NCBI GenBank assembly: GCA_036583965.1
Contig: JAZBQD010000030.1
Location: 58,591,551 to 58,655,550, forward strand
Direction of reading: 5' to 3'
Source: Prunella strophiata
Lineage: Eukaryota > Chordata > Aves > Passeriformes > Prunellidae
Length of the DNA stretch: 64,000 nt
Within the stretch, counting starts at the first letter, position 1; each line of letters opens with the position of its first letter. This document shows, piece by piece, positions 24,406 through 38,112 of this stretch. Under the pieces are notes generated by a model that made no database searches, was not told the origin of the DNA, and was given only the letters and a program-made list of their open reading frames with translations. The position numbers and the translations under genes are program-made.

Positions 24406-27400
24406 CCCTTAGAAGTTATTCTGTTGCCATGATCTGCAGCTTGTCATGAAAGTACATGGTAATAGGAATGGGGAGGTTAGAAACTTTTTCTCTCTCATCT
24501 GGTAGTTAAGAAAATACAAGAAGGTGTTTTTTGTTAATTAAGAGTGCATTTAAGCAACAAAGGATCTATTAATGAATATGATGAAAATTATAGAATCACA
24601 GGTGTTTTCCAACAAGCTATTACTGAGTTAAGGTACAGTGTTGCACAGTTTTAGGAAGCCAACTTTCATATCAAAACAACCTCAGATCTTATAAACTTTA
24701 GCAACTAAAGCTAACAGGAAATCCTACTTTTGGTTGAGTGATTATGAACAAATAAGAATCTGAACCATTCTTGAAGGCTGAAGGGATACCCATAGTTGCA
24801 GAAAATGAATGTGTCAGCTTATCCAGCATGGCCAGAGCCTATATCTTCCAAAGAGTCACAAAAGACTCAGAAAGTGGATTTTATTCTTTACATTTTAAGG
24901 TCACATTTTTAGGTATCTGTAAACATATTCAGAAAAAGGGACTGGAATTACTAAAAATATGCAGAATTTAAATGGTTTAAAATCTAAGCTAAATTTTCCT
25001 TAGAAATAGTAAAGAGAATTGTCATTTCTGCAGTGTGAATCTTCTGACCAAATGCAGACAAAGATAAAGGCACCTTGAAACAAATTCTCTCCATTGACTA
25101 CAGAGATCCTAAGCAGACTGGCCAAGGAGAGGGGAGTACCACAATGCACTGAAAACTAAAAGCTTCATCTCCACAGGATCATAAGAAATGTTAGAATTAG
25201 GTACTTAGGCTTGTAGTGCATGTTAAGATAGATCTCACAGTTGTGCTGATCAGGACAACTGCCAGGAACAATCATTTACAAACAAGTCATGTTTGAACAC
25301 CTATCCTTTTGAGGGATACAAAAACTCATTCTAACAACGTTTATTAGACTTGGGTTATACTTTCCGTCAAGCTATAGACTCTAAGGACTTTTTCCAGACT
25401 CTAACAAACACTTCTACATTCATTTTTACATAGTTCATCTTCAGCAGATTCATTCAGAGATTTCCCATACACACAATTAGAAATCTTTAATGGAGTGGAA
25501 ATAAATCTTGAGGAGGTTTAGAACTCATGTTTCTTGCACAGTGGTGACTGCCCCACATATTTATCTGATATGCAGAAATTAGGCAGAAGTAAGAAGTTGC
25601 TCCACTGCCAGCTTTGTTTGAGAAACTGGACAGCTGTGATTTCTTTGTATATAAGTCTTGTTTGTCTGGAAGACCCACTGCTGGAATTTATCAAGTTTAG
25701 GTATCTTTAACAAAAAGAATGTATAAGTATGCAGTATAGAGTAGACCTCAGAAGGAAGATATGTAACAGGTTGTATCTAACAATGCACTTCTGTATGCAT
25801 GGAAACCACAGGTTAGTTCACATGGGCCTTACCTATATTAGCCAACTAAATGAGGCCAGAACTGTTCTCTAATACTGGGTCCAACAAACATAGGAATACT
25901 AGATAACATCCTTACTCTCCTGAAAGAGGATGCTTGACTCCAGCCTTATTTCTGTGAAAGGTACCCAGCCTCTCTTAACTCCTAAACAAGACTGTGAGTT
26001 GTATGGGAGAGTGATATTTTAATGTAATTGAGGTACCATTTCTTTTAAACAATAATAATTATTTGTTACTATGTAATTTAAACTAATGTATTGTGCTCAT
26101 ACGCTTTTGTGTAATTCAGTTGTTCCTAAAAGCAGTTTTATAAGCTGGGTTTTTTTTGCATTTAAAAGTGACTGTTTGAAATCACTTTCCTGGACAACAA
26201 ACTGTTTCTTCTATAATTTGAAAAAAATCTTCAGGTTTCACCAGTAAACCTAGATTTCTAAAATCATTTGACTCAGCCCCAAAGGGGATATTAAGGCATA
26301 CTTATCAGTCAGAATGAGACTGAAGAATAGCCAAGAAGAACTTGTTAAAATATGTTTATGAGCTTAAGATATACTGAAAGTCAATTGGTCTTAGATTGCT
26401 AAGTCATTCAATTTGGCAATAGAACAGATAGAAGTGGATTTTATCCCCCCACCTCTTTGAGGAAGAGCATGTAGGAAAAGGAAGGAGAAATCAGTGGGTG
26501 TAGATGAAGATTAATGAAGCTATGAGATTAGAAGGTTTAATATTATGCTAGAATCTATCTGTGAAGTGTAGAGAGCCTTAATTAGCAAGTCATCTGCAGC
26601 AGCCCACAAAGCACAGTTTTATAGGAGTATGAGATGACTGGGCTAGTATTTATTATTACCAATTCTGTGTATCTCTTTTATTTACTTAGATGGCAAGCTC
26701 TTTGGAGCTGACAATGTCTTTAGGCAAAACTCTGAGGAACATGAACAACAATGTTTTCATACATGAGCTTTCTAGGACAATGAAATGGCATTGGTATGAT
26801 TAAATATTAAAGACAAAAGACTTTTTGTTTAAAGTAATTGGAATACCTGTTTCTATTTTATATCTCCCATCCATAATTTCCTGGGAGGCTTTCAGACACA
26901 GGAAAGAAAATTTTAGTTCCTAGTTGTTTCAGTTAAATTTACTGTCATTTACACCCAAAAAAATTGATTATCATGGCTGGTGTTGCTTCAAAGCCTCCTT
27001 ATGCCGGGAGAGATATCTAGGATATTTTTTACCATGCAGAATTCTCAATATCCATCTGGGAAGGATCTCCAAAAATCTGAGCTATCATTCCTCAAAAACT
27101 GAAGAATTTGTGATAAGCTAGGTACTTCAAAAATACATAAATGGTACAGAACGTCTTTTCAGACCCAAAGCACAAAAAAAATAACAATAACCTCAAATAT
27201 TTTGTTTCTCTTTCAGCCTTAGGCTGAGTATCTTAAGGAACTTTGTACAAGCATTGCACTGAATTTTATCAGAAAACTGTGCAAAGATAAATATAAGGGT
27301 ATTTTTTCTTATTCATATGAAATACAGTGTATAAAGTAAATCCTTATCAGCTTTATGTAAAACCTTGGAGAAAGTATGACAATACCATCCTTCTTCCCTT

Positions 27401-28019
27401 ATCTTCAGTGCTGTAAACATTTTTCAGAAATAATATTACACATCTGACATGGGGAATAGCAACATACCCAAGTGAAACTCATCCAAATCTACTCCATGAG
27501 GCTCTCACAGGAGCTTTAATGACCTCCACTTATATAAATGGACTACTTAATGCAGAAGAAATTATTTCTACTCTGAACTAAAAGAAGCCTTTGACAGGCA
27601 CAGTCATTCACAGATTTGCCAAATGACTAATAAAAATCACCTCTGTATCTGCTTTCTTCTGTGAATTACTGACAGAAGACAAAAAATTAGCAGGTTATAA
27701 GGAAAGAAAGTCAAGCTCTGAAAAATAAATTAGATTAGTCCTAATATTCTGCTGGGCTCCAGTCTTGTCTATTTTTCTTGTGTAACAAAAAACTGTTGGC
27801 AACAACAGACTTGACATGAAGTGTTTTCTTGGGTATTTTCTCCTTATTTTTTTTTCCTTCAAATAGTCTTTATCAATAAGGTCTGAGCCATGTGTCAAGT
27901 AACTTTATTGGAGGTAAGAAGAAAATAAAATAGAGAAGAACAGAAAGGGAAGCATGCCTCCCTAAGAAAGTTTACTTTAATACTTTTTTTTCGAACCGTG
28001 TTTAGACATAGAGTGGCCG

Positions 28020-28240
28020 ATTAAGAGGATTGGGCAGCAAATGAGGGATGAGGGAAAGAATGAGAAAGGAGTGCTGAGTAAAAAAGAAGAAGAAAGAAAA
28101 GAAGGGAGGAAGGAAAAGGAAAAGAAACACAAAGAAAGGAAGACATAGATGATAAAAAACAAAGAAGAAACAAAAAGCAAAGAACAGAGAAGAAAAAAAT
28201 AGAGAGGGAGAGAAAGAGAGAGAAAAGGAGAAAAAAACCA
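28020..28240. repeat. purine-rich (G+A) tract of about 220 bp
   Basis: The plus strand is almost wholly A and G, as irregular GA, GAA, GGAA and AAAG units, with few pyrimidines. The complementary strand is therefore polypyrimidine and produces a spurious Phe/Ser/Leu-rich open frame on the minus strand (27977-28330). Tracts like this can adopt triplex (H-DNA) structures and evolve as degenerate microsatellites. Confidence 0.85.
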
Positions 28241-28805
28241 GGCAGACTTAGCACAAAATGATAGTGCAACTATAATGGCCCCAAGCGAACAAGATTTTTT
28301 ATCAAGTTTAAAAAAATTGCAGTTAAACATGGAAAATTCAAATTAAATATTTAATGAAAAGAATATTACTTTGCTGACTGAAACAAACTAGACAGCACAG
28401 CTAAAAATCAAAGCCGTGTTGCCTACTTATGCTTTGTCATTGCCTTAAGACTGCCCACAGAGAGTACCGATGAACTGAGTTCCACAGGTTTTACTCTAAC
28501 TGTGAATTTTCATACTTTGGTAATTGAAGGCCAGCCAGTAGAGTTCTTTTGATGTTGCTTTCTAGTTGCATCTGTCTACAGCCAAAGAATTTTCATGGAA
28601 GTATAATTCTATTTCTAGAATAGAAAACAAAATGTTGTAGATAGCACAGCAGCTTCTTAAGCAGGACCAAAACACATGGAAAGCAGTCAACCCTGTGATC
28701 CACATACACCTGTCAAAACTGCTGAAGTAGGATAGAAGATAACCCAGGGAACACAGCAGAGTATGGAAAATCAGCAGGCTACCAACAAGGCTGAAAAACA
28801 CAGGC

Positions 28806-28830
28806 TTTTTTTTTTTTTTTTTTTTTTTTT
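28806..28830. repeat. poly(T) homopolymer, 25 bases
   Basis: There is an uninterrupted run of 25 T with no recognisable element on either side. Confidence 0.9.
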
Positions 28831-31710
28831 GTCTCTGGCAAGTACTAACAGTAACTTCAGGGAGAAAAATAATGAACTGAATCTAAAGATTTATTAGATT
28901 CCACTCAGCTGGATATTTAACCTGAGGCAACTTGTTGGTCGTGTGTTTTGGAACAAGGCTATGACTTGACATAAGAGTTGGGATTGTCCCATAACATCCC
29001 CTTTCTGATACACTTTTTCCTCTTTTAGAACAACTGTCTTGACATATGAAACTAACAGCTTTTATTCCAGGCAGCATTAATTCCTGCCATATCCTATACC
29101 AGTCTGAAGACACTGTTCTGTGTTCAGAGAGCATCTAGCATAACTAAGACCAGTCTCATCAGAGACTACAAACTTTTCTATTTAAACAGTGAATGTGGAA
29201 GCAACAAGCTGACATGCTGAAAGAGATTAACTCCTTAAGTACTTGGATACATACAAACCTGCTGGAAATAACCACAAGAAAAGTGGTTTTAATGGAAAAT
29301 ATTTGTGTATCCAAAATCTTTGTGATGAATTGAATGTGGGAGACCTTCCTCTACATTCTTTTTCTCTTTCCTTTTCCTTTATTTTAATTAACTTAAATGT
29401 AAAGGGGTTTTAAACTGTGCTCTTGTATCTGTTCTCTGCATCCTACACTTGGCCTTTGAGGTACAGCTTTATTCTTTTTACCCCCCAAAAACGAGTTGGT
29501 ATGGGCAAGCTACTTACTGGTTTTAATGAGAAGAATTAAATGGAAAGGAATTTGAAAGAAAATTAAAATTATTTTAATTTTGAAATGGTTATCAAAAAAA
29601 AAAAAAAGTTCAATAACTATAGTTTAAAGCAATTAGAGAAGTATACCCACGTAATTGATTTTGATGCACCTATTTATTTAGATTAAAATTATGTGTTTCC
29701 TAAATATTTATTTCTTTAAAAAAAAAAAACAAAACCCCTCCATTATTAGAAATGCTGAATTAACGGTTGTAAAAAACATGAGATGTTGCTTGTATCCCTC
29801 ATAGTGAGAAAAATTCTGTCAGCACATTAGATCAAACAGTGACCTTCAGATCATTTTATTCTTTAACTCTAAGCATCCTCCTGGCTATGTTGACTCTCCC
29901 AGTCACTGTTCAGGCAAAGAAAAGGGAACAGCTCATGTCAGTAGTGGGTTTCTTTATGGATCTGGATAGGATCTCTGTTTTGCCTTGTGGATCTAATTAG
30001 CATAAGCAATGCCTTGTCATTCAGTCCCTGCTTTAGTTACGAAGAGGCAAAAAATGCTCCTGCACTGCCAAAAGCAGATACTGATCCCCTCCTCTACTGT
30101 CATCTCCAGTACACAAATGTTAATTCATCCAGTCATCACTTACCAAATTATCTAGCTTCCCTTTGGAACAGGATTGGGATGGGATCTGAGAGACTTCCAG
30201 GAACATCTTCCTGTAAGCTTTGAATTGCTCCCCACCACAGAGGTCATCTGTCACGATGCTGGAATGTTGATTCCCTTAAATAATCTCATCTTTCATGTGC
30301 CATATGATAGGTTATGCATAACTTGCATCAGTTTCTTGACATAAAAACACTTTCTGCAAGCTGAAGCATCATTACTATGCCTCCTACTCACCTGTGCACA
30401 CACACATGCACACAAACATACACAAAAAATTTTCATCTGATGTTCAAAGAAGCCAAGGACTAAGTGCTTCATAGAAAAGGCACATCAGTCTGCTCAAGAA
30501 AAGGTGAGGTGTCAGCAGAGTAGATATATCACTGAGCACCATTTAGTAGAGGAGTAAGGAATTACTCCCTAATTTAATATTGTCATTGCAGGCCATGTCC
30601 CTTCTTGGACTTCCTGCTGTCACAGCTGGCAAGGATTCCTGGCAACAAGTGGACTTATGTCCCTTTTTTTCTGAGAAATAAATCTTAGTTTATCAAAGCA
30701 ATCTAAAAATTGTGTTTCAGATGGTAATTAGTCTAATTCACTACTAGTCCAAATTCAAACCACGGTCCTACCGTGAATTACTAAGTGATAAGCACCAAGA
30801 ATAAACAAGTTCTTGAAACTGATAACAATTTTCAGTTTCAGTAAGCAGAGAGTCAGATCAGTGTTGGATATTTTAAAAATACTGTCAGGAAGATTATGAC
30901 CCATTATCAAAGTTTTGAGAATTGAACTTCTCACAGCTTTCCTAATATAGAGCAGAATGTGATGTTGTCGGATCTAATCCATCACCAGCTGCTTTATTGA
31001 GACAAGAAATAGCTTCCTCAGCAGAAGAACTAAGGAACCCTGACCTTTAATGAATGTGTGTCTCGATTTCCTTTTAAATTTTTAACTTCTACTACAGCTA
31101 TAGGGCCTAAACTTGATCTTTCTTAGTCTTATCAGACTTCTTCACTAGAGAAACTTTGATCAAAAAGTGGAATTTTTGATGCTTATTAATGTACAATCTT
31201 TGATTAACTAGCTTCCTATAGACTGGGACAGTTACAGTGTCTCTCTCCTTAGGCTAAATGTGTTTTAAGGGAAGATGAAATCTTGTATTGCTTCAGTCAG
31301 GAATAGCCTAATTAGAGACTCTTTCCTGAATTCAGTTATTTGTGAAAAAGTTGCCTTTTCTTCTCCTAAAATCTGTTCAAAACAGGCCAAGAGATTTATA
31401 AGGTTTTAGAACAAAATGGATACTACCCTCTTGTCATGGCACTTCATTCCTCCCCTTTCCCTCATGGAAAAAGATTGATCCCACAAGTTTCAGTTAGGAA
31501 ATATAGAAAGAGAAAATTTCTTCTCATTCTTCTCTATCTCATGAATCCAAGAAAGAGTGCTTAAGATTTTCAAGAAAAAAAAGAAGTATGGATAGCATTT
31601 ATAGACCATGTTGACACTTCAGAAAATTTAGTAATGTCAAGATAATATTAAGGTACCGAAGGTAAAACAAAAGCATTTAACCAGCCTTTTTTAAGACCAC
31701 AAAATGTGTT

Positions 31711-31732
31711 TGTATGTATGTATGTATGTATG
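31711..31732. repeat. (TGTA)n microsatellite
   Basis: About five and a half TGTA units are followed by an imperfect TGTGTACATACATGTATA stretch that is itself partly palindromic. Confidence 0.85.
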
Positions 31733-34387
31733 TGTACATACATGTATATTCAAAATTTTATCTTAAGGGATACTACAAACATGCTTAGGTGCTCAGACAT
31801 CAACATGAGAATCCAGAGACTTGAAAGCTCTTGATGCAGTTCCCCTGTTCACAGAGGAACTTGGAGATGGAAAAATCAGATATTGTGGTGGAAGGAAGCC
31901 TGTGGACTGATTAAAAAAACCTTCTGCTTCAGCTTAAATGCTAAAATGGATTAGCAAAGATCTACTAGCCAATACATTTGGATCTGTATCCTACCTAAAC
32001 TTCATCTTATAGGCCAGTCACTCTTCTTTACATCCATGTGTTTCTTTCTTCCCTAGAACAGAAGTTAAAACAAGGAAAGAACAAACTCTTAATTATATTT
32101 TAAACTAGCAAAAAAATCAGTTAAGCTAATCACTCATTGGTCTCCATACTACAACAGGTCCCACTGGTGAGCAGTCTTCTTCAAGGCTGTGAAATTCCGT
32201 GCACCTCTGTGATACATATCAACAGATCTCTCTTGCCTTGTGTTCATTATCCCAAGTCATTGCAGACAACGTTTTCACTCCCCCATTCAAATTTCTTGTT
32301 CACTGTGTACCACCTATGTAATTTCTGTCTTTTAGAGACTGTATGAGTCTCCAGAAAAGCATTTTCTATCACATCAAGAAGGGCTGCTATCCTCAATATT
32401 TTTGCTTTTCTTTTCCTGCCTTTTTACACATCCCTTTTAACCCTCTTCATTGGTGAATTGTCTATATTTTAGCTTTCTGTATTACATTTGTGATTTCTTC
32501 TCTGCCTAGGTTTGTACTTGTCATTGTCTATTCTCAGCACTATCAGACATTTTAAATTCTTAGAATGTGCTTTGCATCATTTTCTTTGCATAAGAGCTTT
32601 CTATACTTGTCTCTATTTTGGGAGATACCCATCTGTTCAATTCTCCTGAGAAACAGGTCAGAACAAAGGAAAAGGCTTTACTGAAACTGACAGGGGAACT
32701 GAATATCTGTGGCCTTTGCTTAGGTTGTTTTCTTTTTTAATTGGTGCATCATTCAGAGGTATTTGGTTCTGCCCACAAGGAGAAAAAGAAATATCAGCAA
32801 ACTGAGAGGAAAAATCCCTTTGCTTTCAGACCATAATAATGTACTTCAAGTGTGCTAAATAAATTTGTCCAATCAAGTGCTTAGTCCCTTGGACCATCCC
32901 TTCAAGCTCCATGATGATGGATCACACTTTTGCCAGTTTTGGAAAAGTGAGATTAAAAGAACTGAGACAAGTGAAGAGCAAGGAGAGATGGACAAAAAAA
33001 CCCACAATTCATACAGTGCTAAACTACTTGGAAACCAAAAATCAGTTACAGCACTACTGATAGAAATACCTGTGGAAAAAATAATAAAAATCATTAATAC
33101 ACACAAAAGAAAGTTTTATCCAGACACTTTGACAAAGTTTATATTAAGAATTATGGCACCTGTCTTGCCCTCATGTCTGTTTGTATGACTCCTTCCTATA
33201 TCTCCTTGGGTGCACTATACTAAATACTAAAGGCATTATCAAAGTAGATCACACATTATCTCTGTGAAGTACTGTTGCAGACCTAGAGAGACAGAGAGGT
33301 AAGACACAGCACAGAACACTGTTTTCCTCGTCCTCCAAGTTCCTGATAGCCACACATTTCTTCCCTTTCTTTCTTGAATGATTCCAATCAACACCACCAT
33401 GTTATTTGATTTCTTTAAGACTGGGGACCAGACTTAGGGCAATGAGGTTGCCATAAACTTTGAAAAATTAATGACAGAGGTAGGCAGTCATATTATAGTG
33501 CTGGGTGTTAAGACTGAGAACTGAACATACTGCAATAAGTATTCATATTCTGATTAGAAACTGTCTACAAGTACAAATGTGGCTTCTACATTACACAGAT
33601 GCATTTAATTTGTGTTTACATTTTCTACATTCAGTATTAACGTCTAACTGTGGCCAGACAGTTCAAGGGACACCCAATCATTTGTCCCATGTACCATCTG
33701 TGTTCTGCATCCCTTTTCTGAGTCCTACATTATCACAGTTATCCCACTGGCAGCATGGGTGAGAGCTAGGCTGCAAAAAGGCTGATCTTGTCTGTATGAG
33801 TTGCTGTCACACTACTGATCACATCCTGTAATCTTATTATCTTCACCATGTCAGCAGTGACTCCATACTGAGACAAAGCTCAGAACTGTTACACTGGTTC
33901 TTTTCTAAGTACAAGCCCTCCCTTGCCTAGAGAAATAGCAGGAAGGAGGGATTATAGCTCACAACATTCAATTTTTGCTAACAAAAAAAAGATCAAAATT
34001 ATGCCGGTTAATGTAATAAACCTCAACATTCTTACAACTTCAGTCAATGAAAAATTAAATTCATGTGAAGCTAAATAAATATAATCAAAATGAGGACTAT
34101 CTTTTTAGTGTTAAAAACAAATATAGAATTATATTCAAACGTCATTACCCTGAGTCTGCTACCTTTAGTTCTTATTAGAGCAAAAGGGTTCATAGTGATA
34201 CAAAGCAAGTGGCAGGCAATATGATAATGAACATTGCTGTATGTTGCCTTCTAATAAAATTCAAAAGACAAATTAAGCACCTTATACTGGAATGAGCAAA
34301 ACAGAAACAATCATTACATAGGTCAGAAAAGAAAGGCCAAGGAGAGTGTAGCCCTCTAATAAACAAGTAAGAAATGGTGATATATAT

Positions 34388-35971
34388 GGAGAATGCTGAG
34401 GTACTCATCAAGTTCTTTGCCTCAGTCTACACTGGCAGTCATGTTTCCCACATCTCTCAATTTCCTGAGACTCCAGGTGGGCACTGGGAGAGAAAATTCC
34501 CACCCACTGTCAGCAAAGAGCAGATTTGAGACAAACTGATTAATTTGAACAAGCACAGGTCTATGGGGCCTGATGACACACATCCCAGGGTCCTGAAGGA
34601 GCTGGCTGATATAGTTGCCAAGCTGCATTCTATCATATTTGAATAGTCAGGAGAAGCCATTAACTTGAAGAATTGAAACACTTCTATTTTTTAAAAAAGG
34701 GGAGAAAGGAAGATCCAGGGAACTACAAGCCTTACCTGTGTGCCTGGGAAGAACATGGAACAGATCCTTATGGAAGCAAGGTTAAGGCATAAATATGCAG
34801 GACAAGTAGATAATCCAAGAAAGCCAGTGTGACTTTGCTAAGGCAAAATTGTGCCTGACCAAGAAGGTAGCCTTTTATGATGGAGTGACAAGGGAAGATC
34901 AACTGATATCATCCACGTAGGGCCTTTAGGGCCTTCTTTAGGGCCTTCAACACAGTCACAAACAGGGGTAGACTATTAAGTGGATAAGAGATTGGATTGC
35001 TGGATGCATTCAGACAGCTGTGGTCAATGTTTCTCTGTCCAGGTGGAGGCAGATGCTAAGTGGTGTCCCTCAGGGTCCTGTCTTCAGAGTGGTGCTCTTC
35101 AATGTCTTCATCAATGACACAGACAGGGGGATCTAGTGAACCCTCAGGAGGTTTGCAGATGACACCAAGCTGAACAATGCAATTGACACAACAGAAGGAA
35201 GGGATGCCATTCAGGGGGAACTGGATGAGAAGGACACCCATAGGAATCTCATGAGGTTCAACAAGTGCATGTAGGTCAGGGAAAGCCCAGGCAGAAATAC
35301 TGAGAAGTCATTAAAGGCAGTCCTGAAGGGAAGGACTTAAGCATTCTTGTGGATGAAAAGCTGAATATGAGCCAACAGTGTGCATTTGCAGCCCAGAGAA
35401 CATGAGACCATGGCCAACAGGGTGAGGGAGGTGATTGTGCTGCTCTACTCTGAGACAGCAAACCCTCATGAGACCCCACCTAGATCTGGCATTTTCAGAT
35501 CTGGCATCCTCAGCACAAGAAAGATGTACCGTATCTTTCACAGGAGGGCCACAAAGATGATCAGAGGATGCCTCCTGTGAAGACATACTGAGAGAGCTGG
35601 GGTTATGCAGCCTGGAGAAGGCTCAGGGAAGACCTCATTGAGACCTTTTGGTACTTAAAAGAAGTTTACAGAAAAGAAGGAGGGCATCTTTTTACAAGAG
35701 CATGAAGTTATACAACAAGGTAAAAGATTTTTCAACTAAGAGGAGAGATTTAGATGTTAGGAAGGAATTCGTTACTGTGAGGGTGATGAGTCACCAGAAC
35801 AGGTTGCCCAGAGAACTTGGGGATGGTCTATGCCTGGAAGTTTTTAGGGAAAGGCTGGATGGAGCTATGAGCAACCTGGTCCAGGGGAAGGTGTCTCTGA
35901 CCATGAAAGGAAGGTTGGGATAGGTGACCTTTAAGATCCTTTCCTACTCAAACCATTTTATGAATCTATGA
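34388..35971 (+). mobile_element. CR1 LINE, 5'-truncated, reverse-transcriptase region to 3' end
   Basis: This is the longest transposon copy in the window. It enters within ORF2 ('gctgaggtactcatcaag' at about 34397), runs through the reverse transcriptase and the 3' UTR, and ends in the CR1 terminus ('ttttatgaatctatga'). Two polymerase motifs are in one frame: GVPQG at 35062-35076, and the catalytic FADD at 35152-35163. Between them are two adjacent stops, TAG TGA, at 35134-35139, so the copy is dead. Two local duplications interrupt the consensus: TTTAGGGCCTTC-like units near 34925-34950, and a doubled AGATCTGGCAT near 35484-35507. There is no poly(A), as is normal for CR1. The open frames at 35380-35580 and 35648-35923 are remnants of this element. 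Confidence 0.95.
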
Positions 35972-35974
35972 AAA

Positions 35975-37800
35975 CCATAACCTGTAGCACAGAAAAAATT
36001 CTGGTTTTAAACAACATGGAAAGTATATATGCAAAATCAAATCCATTTTCTGGAGTGTCAGTAACCAAGAAAGGGACTGGAGAACACCCCTGTCTACTCA
36101 TAATTTGCATTTTGGAATACTTACTTTGGTCATGCTATTTGAAACCAAGTAGACAGATGCAAGCAAAAGACAAACACAATACAAATGAAAGAGGCAGCCA
36201 CAGTAACTCCTCTTTTCTACATAAAAGATTTAAAAAAGTGTGAGTCTGGTCGTGTGCCCTTTTTGGCTTGGTAGAGTACACACTGGTATCTTTTGCCTTT
36301 CCACAAGTTCACAGATTGCTTGCGGTGAGGAAATTAATTTTATGCTCTGATTATTGAAGCTGTTCTACAAAGAGAGAGTAACAGACTTCAGCCTATTATT
36401 AGTGCACTAAGCTGGGAGGAGAGTTATGGGTTCTAATCCTTGCTCCCTGAACTGGGTCTGTATTTTAACCTATGTGTATTTAATGCAGAAGGATACAGCT
36501 GCAGCCAGTGCTGGGATTTGCAGTATTCACACTGAGAGTATGAAATCTCTTGAAAAACTATCCTTAATTATTAGAAGACTTCTGAACGACAGGGAGACTC
36601 CAGCAAGGATTAAGTTCTGTTCTTCTCTACTCTACCATTTAACTGGGTGAAGACTAACAAAGAAAGAGTATAAAAATTATAAGCATTCAGTAAATTCTGA
36701 AGCAGAATAAAAACAGGGTATTTCAGAAAGATAATGGGTTCATCATTTTCGATACTAGATATTTAATGTTTCATCCACCGCCTTTGGGGTTTTATGTTGG
36801 TAGATTTGTCATTGCATATAATTAGACATTAGAAACAGCTGTCTATCACTTCCTAGGTCAAATCTTGCAACTTTATTGTAAGACCAATACAAGACATTTA
36901 TTTTTAAGAAATGGGCTGGAAAATTTCTGCTCCTAATTCTGCAGCTCTCCTTCTGTCTCTCTCTCACAGAATTAGAAATAAAATCAGAATTAGAATCCTA
37001 GCTCTGTGGGTCTCATTCTTCTCTCTCAGAACTAGAATTTGTCTAAGAAATGTTGACATAATCATGAATAATTCCCACTGGAAGAATTACTTACACTCAT
37101 TATGGCTTTCCATTCTGAGACTACTTTCTTTTTCTTTTTAATGTTAAAAAACTGTCCTTTTTTGTCCAGAGAAAGGCTAATCGGAATAGTGTATTCAGGA
37201 AAGGGTCACCAATAATTGCTCACAGAAGCCTTATTTCTTACAAATGAGCATTACCTGAGAGATTTCTGTGTTATGTAAATATGCAGCATGACATTGAATC
37301 TTATTTGTGATTGGATACTGCCAACTGTTATGAAACTTCTTTTTCAATTTTTTGTTGGAATAATATCACAGATGCTGCAGTTTCATAGGTTCAGTGGTAA
37401 TAAATTTTGACAGATTTGTGAATGCTAAGAACTCAGATTCCCTTTTTGTTCAAGGGAGACTCTAAGGCATGAGGGACTCAGAAATCAACCTGTGCAAAAC
37501 AGTGGTGGGGAGTAGCAGACACAGTAGCTCATGCTATGACATAGAAGAAACCCCCTGTAGCCAGAGCAACACAACTGCTTTCTGTTCATGCAGCTTTTCC
37601 TTTTAGCAGTGTACTTATCACAAATCAGTGTTAATTTTGATATGTATTTGTTTTTCTCCTCAATGTGCACCGGAAAAACTATTAGTAGTTTGGGTGACAG
37701 CCAAAAGACAGATAAATACAAATAATCAAATCATTCTAATTTCAATGAATACAGAATGTTTCTATGGTACGGAAAAGTTGGAGATAAATTTCCAGAAAGC
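35975..37800. other. noncoding stretch between CR1 copies
   Basis: AT-rich DNA with short chance open frames on both strands. I see no repeat or gene. Confidence 0.5.
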
Positions 37801-37804
37801 TTCT

Positions 37805-38112
37805 GAATCACAGAATCATAGCATAGCCTGTTGGCCATGCTTCTTTTTGATGCGACCCGGGATGCAGGTGGCTTTCAGGATTGCAAGTATGCATTGTCAT
37901 GTCATGTTGACCTCTTCAGCCAACACTCACAAGTCCTTCTCAGGGCTGCTTTCAATCCATTCCCCTCCCTACCTGTTCTTGTAGTTGGGATTTCCCTTAC
38001 CCAGGTGCAGGACTCTCTACTTGGACTCCTTGAACTTTATGAGGTTTGCACAGGCTCACCTCCCAAGCCTGTGTTGACCCCACAACAGAGCTTGGTGTCA
38101 AGAAGTAGTGAT
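37805..38112 (-). mobile_element. CR1 LINE fragment, internally deleted, reverse orientation
   Basis: On the minus strand this begins with a CR1 3' tail ('cacagaatcatagcatag' on plus, 37809-37826). It then jumps directly into an internal segment about half a kilobase or more upstream in the consensus ('aagtccttctcagggctgc' near 37930, 'cccaggtgcaggactctct' near 38000, 'tttatgaggtttgcacagg' near 38036). A second deletion joins 'caagcctgtg' to 'agcttggtgtca' near 38070-38100. The 3' UTR between tail and body is missing. No open frame survives. Confidence 0.8.

Larger units (their letters stand above)
24410..34385. other. long noncoding stretch, no gene recognised
   Basis: About 10 kb without any exon-like segment, RNA gene or interspersed repeat that I can name. 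It contains a purine-rich block (28020-28240), a 25-base T run (28806-28830), an A run near 29594-29607 and a TGTA microsatellite (31711-31732). The open frames at 32865-33188 (plus) and 28562-28801 and 28883-29134 (minus) carry no visible domain. Confidence 0.5.

Noticed and set aside
27977..28330. Minus-strand Phe/Ser/Leu-rich open frame of 117 codons resembling membrane protein segments
   Set aside because: It is the translation of the complement of the polypurine tract; low-complexity sequence explains it fully.
35648..35923. 91-codon basic open frame
   Set aside because: It is the decayed 3' end of a CR1 copy.
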